The notes under the pieces were generated by a model that was not told the DNA's origin, did no database searches, and saw nothing but the letters and a program-made list of their open reading frames with translations. Below are positions 60,403-64,000 of a DNA stretch of 64,000 bases, piece by piece. The DNA comes from an uncultured Ferrimonas sp. (lineage in GTDB: Bacteria; Pseudomonadota; Gammaproteobacteria; Enterobacterales; Shewanellaceae): assembly GCF_947489035.1 (NCBI RefSeq), contig NZ_CANLCI010000005.1, positions 111,507-175,506 on the forward strand. The letters run 5' to 3'. The position numbers and the translations under genes were made by a program. Numbering within the stretch: position 1 is the stretch's first letter; each line of letters begins with the position of its first letter.

Positions 60403-62223
60403 TTAGTCTAGCTGCACCACTTTCTTGTACATCGACTCAATCTCGGCGGCGAAGCGTTGGTTAATCACCTTACGACGCAGCTTCAAGGTTGGGGTGATCT
60501 CCCCCATTTTCTGGCTGAACTCACGGTTGATCAGCGTAAACTTCTTCACCTGTTCAAACTTCGCCAACTCTTGCTGCACCTCTTTTAGGCGCTCCTCAAA
60601 GTGAGCGTTGACCTTGGCGTTTTCCAGCAGTTCCAATTTGTCCTTGTAGGGAATATTGCGCTCTTTCGCCCACGCTTCCAGTGCTTCAAATGCCGGTACG
60701 ATCAATGCCGACACGTAGTTACGGGCATCAGCAATAATGGCGATCTGTTCCACCAAGGGTTCACGGCTGCACATCCCTTCCACCCGTTGTGGTGCGATGT
60801 ATTTGCCGTTCGAGGTTTTCATTAACTCTTTGATGCGATCGGTGATCACCAATCGTCCCTGTTCATCCAAACGACCACAATCCCCGGTGCGTAACCACCC
60901 ATCTTCGGTAAAGGTTTCGGCATCGGCTTCTGGGCGGTGATAGTAACCGCGCATCACGGTATCACCGCGCACCAGCACTTCGTCGTTGGCGCCAATTTTC
61001 AGTTCAACGTCAGGCAATGGGGTGCCGTTGCTGCCAATGCCAATGTTGCCAGGGCGACTGGCCGTAACCGTTGCCGTTGTTTCAGTCATGCCAAAACCAC
61101 ACAACACGGATAAACCAACCGATTGGAAGAAGCGATTAACCTGCGGATCCAACGCCGCGCCGCCACAAGGCATCATTCGAATGCGGCCACCTAACTGATC
61201 GCGGATCTTCGATAACACGAGTCGGTCAGCCGCGATCCACTTAAAGGTGCGCCACGGGCCAAAGCGCATCTCGCCTTGGTCTTTTAAGAAATGGTTATGG
61301 CCCTGATGCAAGGCCCATTGGAACAAGCGCTGGCGTCCCTTAGGAGCCTTGCTCACTTTATCCATCACCGCGGAATAGATCTTTTCAAACAAGCGCGGCA
61401 CCGCGCACATCGCATGGGGGCGGATCTCTTTCAGTGCCCCTTGTACCTGAGCAGGGTTAAGCAGATAGGCGTTGGTGCCACCTTGGCTTAATGCGTAGAT
61501 GGTCCACGCCCGCTCAAACACATGAGACAGTGGCAAAAAGGCCAGAGTGACGTCGCCGCTGTGGAATGGAATAAACTCACAGTGCTGACGAATGGCACTG
61601 GCGAAGTTACGCTGATCCAGCATCACCCCTTTTGGATCACCGGTGGTGCCCGAGGTATAGATAAGCGTATGTAGATCATCCAGGTGGCTGTCGTTGATCC
61701 GTTGATCTAATTCACCCTGTAGGCTGTGGTGATCGCCATCCAGCAGCTCTTGCCAGTGAACTACCGTCACCGCACACGCCACCTTAACCAGCGCCTTATC
61801 CATCAAGATAATGTGCGTCAAGGTCGGGCACAGTTCGATCAGTTGCAACGCTTTATCGTATTGCTCTTGGCCGCCCACAAACAGCACCTTCGCCTGAGCA
61901 TCATTAATGATGTAGGCCGCTTGCTCGCTGGTGCTGGTTGGGTAGATTGGTGCACTTACCGCGCGCAGCTGAGCAATCGCCAGATCGGCAATCGTCCACT
62001 GTGGGCTGTTTTGCGCAAAAATGGCGAGTTTGTCTTGTACGCCAATATCTAACGCCAACAACGCGCGAGAGATCCCATCGGCGAACAGGCCAAATTGCTG
62101 CCAACTGATGTCTTGCCACTGTTTCTGCGCTTGGTAACGTAACGCGGGGGCATCAGGCATCTGTTGCATACGTTGACGTAGCATGGCCACCAAATGGAAC
62201 TGCTCTAAAGGTGTCTTCAACAC
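60403..62223 (-). CDS. Long-chain fatty acid-CoA ligase (AMP-binding)
   Basis: A 606-residue acyl-CoA synthetase of the FAA1/ACSL type. The AMP-binding motif is YTSGTTGDPKGVMLD, with GFGMTETTATVTASRPG and GWLRTGDCGRLDEQGRLVITDRIKELMKTSNGKYIAPQRVE-type (the RTGD and DRIKELMKT blocks) further on. It activates fatty acids for oxidation or lipid synthesis. No signal or membrane helix. The 190 bp upstream show no gene. Confidence 0.94.
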   Translation of the reverse strand: MLKTPLEQFHLVAMLRQRMQQMPDAPALRYQAQKQWQDISWQQFGLFADGISRALLALDIGVQDKLAIFAQNSPQWTIADLAIAQLRAVSAPIYPTSTSEQAAYIINDAQAKVLFVGGQEQYDKALQLIELCPTLTHIILMDKALVKVACAVTVVHWQELLDGDHHSLQGELDQRINDSHLDDLHTLIYTSGTTGDPKGVMLDQRNFASAIRQHCEFIPFHSGDVTLAFLPLSHVFERAWTIYALSQGGTNAYLLNPAQVQGALKEIRPHAMCAVPRLFEKIYSAVMDKVSKAPKGRQRLFQWALHQGHNHFLKDQGEMRFGPWRTFKWIAADRLVLSKIRDQLGGRIRMMPCGGAALDPQVNRFFQSVGLSVLCGFGMTETTATVTASRPGNIGIGSNGTPLPDVELKIGANDEVLVRGDTVMRGYYHRPEADAETFTEDGWLRTGDCGRLDEQGRLVITDRIKELMKTSNGKYIAPQRVEGMCSREPLVEQIAIIADARNYVSALIVPAFEALEAWAKERNIPYKDKLELLENAKVNAHFEERLKEVQQELAKFEQVKKFTLINREFSQKMGEITPTLKLRRKVINQRFAAEIESMYKKVVQLD

Positions 62224-62415
62224 GATCTCCTACAGGTGTTTTAATTGAGCGTACAAGCGTTCGCTTTATAACATGAATGAACAACGATTTAGAGGAGATC
62301 TGCAGCGAAAATCGCCATTCTCAACATCGTTGCTTAGCAAGTGAACACCGCATCCTGATTTGAATCAGATTCCGTTGAGAATAGCCGTCCTTAACCAATA
62401 AAACTCACACCGTCA

Positions 62416-63701
62416 TCACAGTGCCTCACCGCTTGCATCTTCGGCGCGCAACAACTGACCATCCATGTCGTCATCGTCATTGGCTATCCATGGGGCCAGG
62501 CAATTGGCATCCGAAGCACAGGGATCGGTCAAGCTTTCCAGAAACGCCCGCAACTGCTGCCGTTGGGTATTATTCAGGTTGATTTGCGGTAATAAACTGC
62601 GATTCTGCTGCAATCGTCGTAACTGAGCCAGTGCCAGCTCACTGTTATTGGCCGACTCTGGAAACAACGAACCACAGTTGGCAACGCGATCAAACGACGC
62701 CATTTGGCACCATTGCTGTTGTTCAAAAAGGCGTTCACCCGTTGCCGAGGGTTATTGTAGTGCGCTAATATCGCATCCAGATCGGCATAGCTGCCCGCAT
62801 GACCATAGGGGGCGGTGAGCGCCACATTCAGCAGTGACGGCGTACGAAAAGCGTAGCGCTGATCAACGTCACTGTTTACCCGCTCGCGACCAAAGTCATC
62901 GTGGTTGCCATCCCCTTTGCCTGGGCCAAACTGCGGAAAGGCGATCACATGGTGCTGCTCATCGGTAAAAGCGGGGCCAGAATGGCAAGCCACGCACCCG
63001 GCACCGCCATCGTCTGCCGTGCTAAAAAACAGCTCAGCCCCCTGTTTTTGCTGATCGGTCAACGCAGTCAGCTCCCCACTTAGATAGCGATTCCACGACG
63101 AATCAATCAATTGCAAAGAGCGCTCATACGCAGCAATCGCAATTGCGACGTGAGTAAAGGTCACTAAGGTTGTCGCGTCTTCATCGCGACCAAATCCTTG
63201 CTGAAATGCCTGAAACCATTTATTGAGTGAGAGTTCATCGGCGCCAATGCCATACCCCCCAAGTCGCGCAGACAAATGATTGCGGATCGCAGCGTTGCTA
63301 GCCAAGGGCTCAAATTCTGCCGTTTTCATCTCGGCTGCAGACGTTACCGGAAACCCTGCCTGGGCCGCCAAAAGGTTACTGCCGGCCGCGGGATCGAGCC
63401 CTCTACTGTCACCATCTGGGGTAGCAATGCCGTTGCCAACACGTTCAATCCGCGAGTCCCAAAACAATCCTTGTTGCAGCAAGCCCACGTTAAAGATCGT
63501 TGGGCTATGTCGCGGCACGTCAATCACGCCACTGCTGGGTTGCCGCCCCGGCCCTAACAGCTCTGGAATCTGTGCATTGGTGCCAATGGGTAAGGCCAAT
63601 CCATCAGCCCCAGCCAACTTAGGATGGTGACAACTGGCGCACGCGCTATCAAAGCCAATTGCCCGCCCTGCGGGTAATTCGGGCTCTAGGACTACCCTTG
63701 G
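62416..63701 (-). pseudogene. Decayed di-heme cytochrome c peroxidase gene
   Basis: Similar to bacterial di-heme peroxidases: first haem site CASCH at 63627-63641, second CVACHSGPAFTDEQ further on, then RTPSLLNVALTAPYGHAGSYADLDAILAHYNNP. The reading frame breaks in 62690-62745: the body continues to a stop at 62574 with unrelated sequence, while the expected C-terminus (DRVANCGSLFPES...FLESLTDPC) is in another frame ending at 62416. An A5/T5 run at 62725-62729 is a likely slip site. At the 5' end an in-frame TAA (63702-63704) precedes the first haem with no ATG or signal peptide. Two lesions argue for a pseudogene; a sequencing error could explain only one. Confidence 0.8.
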
Positions 63702-63763
63702 TTATCAGCACTGCAGAGATCCAGCAGAAAACATCGCTAAAAACTAAAACACCCAAACGAAAA

Positions 63764-63788
63764 AAGCCCCGTCCAAAGGACGGGGCTT
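63764..63788 (-). terminator. rRNA operon terminator
   Basis: AAGCCCCGTCC/GGACGGGGCTT with a 3-nt loop; on the minus strand it runs into a T-tract. It lies 13 bp after the 5S gene. Confidence 0.93.
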
Positions 63789-63801
63789 GATTCTAAATAA
63801 G

Positions 63802-63919
63802 TGTCTGACGATGACCTACTCTCACATGGGAACTCCCACACTACCATCGGCGCAACTGCGTTTCACTGCTGAGTTCGGCATGGGATCAGGTGGGGCCGCA
63901 GCGCTATTGTCATCAGACA
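63802..63919 (-). rRNA. rrf: 5S ribosomal RNA
   Basis: The reverse strand reads as a 5S rRNA: terminal stem TGTCTGATGAC with GTCAGACA, the segments CCCCACCTGATCCCATGCCG, AACTCAGCAGTGAAACG and GCGCCGATGGTAGTGTGGG. About 118 nt. The remaining bases to 64000 are the 23S-5S spacer (ending ACTTGGGTGTTGTAT), so a 23S gene probably begins just past the edge and the operon is read leftwards. Confidence 0.97.
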
Positions 63920-64000
63920 AAATACGTAATTTGGTAAGCTGATTTTTCTCAACAATCTCACAAGCTCTGCGATATCCGCAAAACCACTTGGGTGTTGTAT

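Overview
The window looks like chromosomal core sequence of a gammaproteobacterium of the order Alteromonadales, close to Shewanella or Ferrimonas. This is inferred from several E. coli-like gene blocks (glnL-glnG, polA-spf-engB, yihI-DUF2489-hemN, yibN-secB-gpsA, gpmM-envC-yibQ, rsmD-ftsY-ftsE-ftsX-rpoH), from the Shewanella-like acireductone synthase and fdhABC cluster, and from a 5S rRNA. I could not run database searches, so the genus is a guess. I see no phage, insertion sequence, CRISPR array or defence island.

Layout. Positions 1-2.6 kb hold the nitrogen two-component pair behind a perfect NtrC box. 3.1-7.9 kb is a periplasmic, Cys-type formate dehydrogenase operon with an FNR site. 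It is followed by an orphan HemN-like radical SAM gene, a PfkB kinase, a degenerate GGDEF protein and ETF-ubiquinone oxidoreductase. 13.5-16.4 kb is moaABCDE behind a molybdenum cofactor riboswitch, and moeB-moeA follow on the other strand (18.4-20.4 kb). These supply the cofactor the formate dehydrogenase needs. At 20.5 kb a preQ1-type riboswitch precedes the queuosine precursor transporter yhhQ.

22.4-29.5 kb is rich in small RNA genes: a Fur-box-controlled RyhB-like RNA, Spot 42 (spf) between polA and engB, a possible further RNA beside it, and a CsrB-like RNA with 16 GGA triplets. DnaA boxes lie just upstream of polA. 29.5-36 kb holds yihI, hemN and a DUF885-DUF1244-hydrolase operon. The hydrolase gene overlaps, tail to tail, a membrane PAS-GGDEF-EAL protein.

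39-54 kb is core cell biology: gpsA-secB-yibN, gpmM-envC-ctpA-yibQ, rpoH, and ftsX-ftsE-ftsY. The FtsY acidic region is expanded by 17 copies of a 9-residue repeat. 55-62 kb holds an HD-GYP protein, a ZIP-like metal transporter, a lysophospholipid acyltransferase, an MscS channel, mtnC, a thioesterase and a long-chain acyl-CoA ligase. The right end carries a decayed di-heme cytochrome c peroxidase gene and the 5S rRNA with the terminator of a leftward rRNA operon. The 23S gene lies just beyond the edge.

The most notable signals are the RNA regulators, above all a Spot 42 RNA interrupted by a 41-nt hairpin flanked by a 7-nt direct repeat. Also notable are three GGDEF-family proteins whose signature motifs are all non-canonical.
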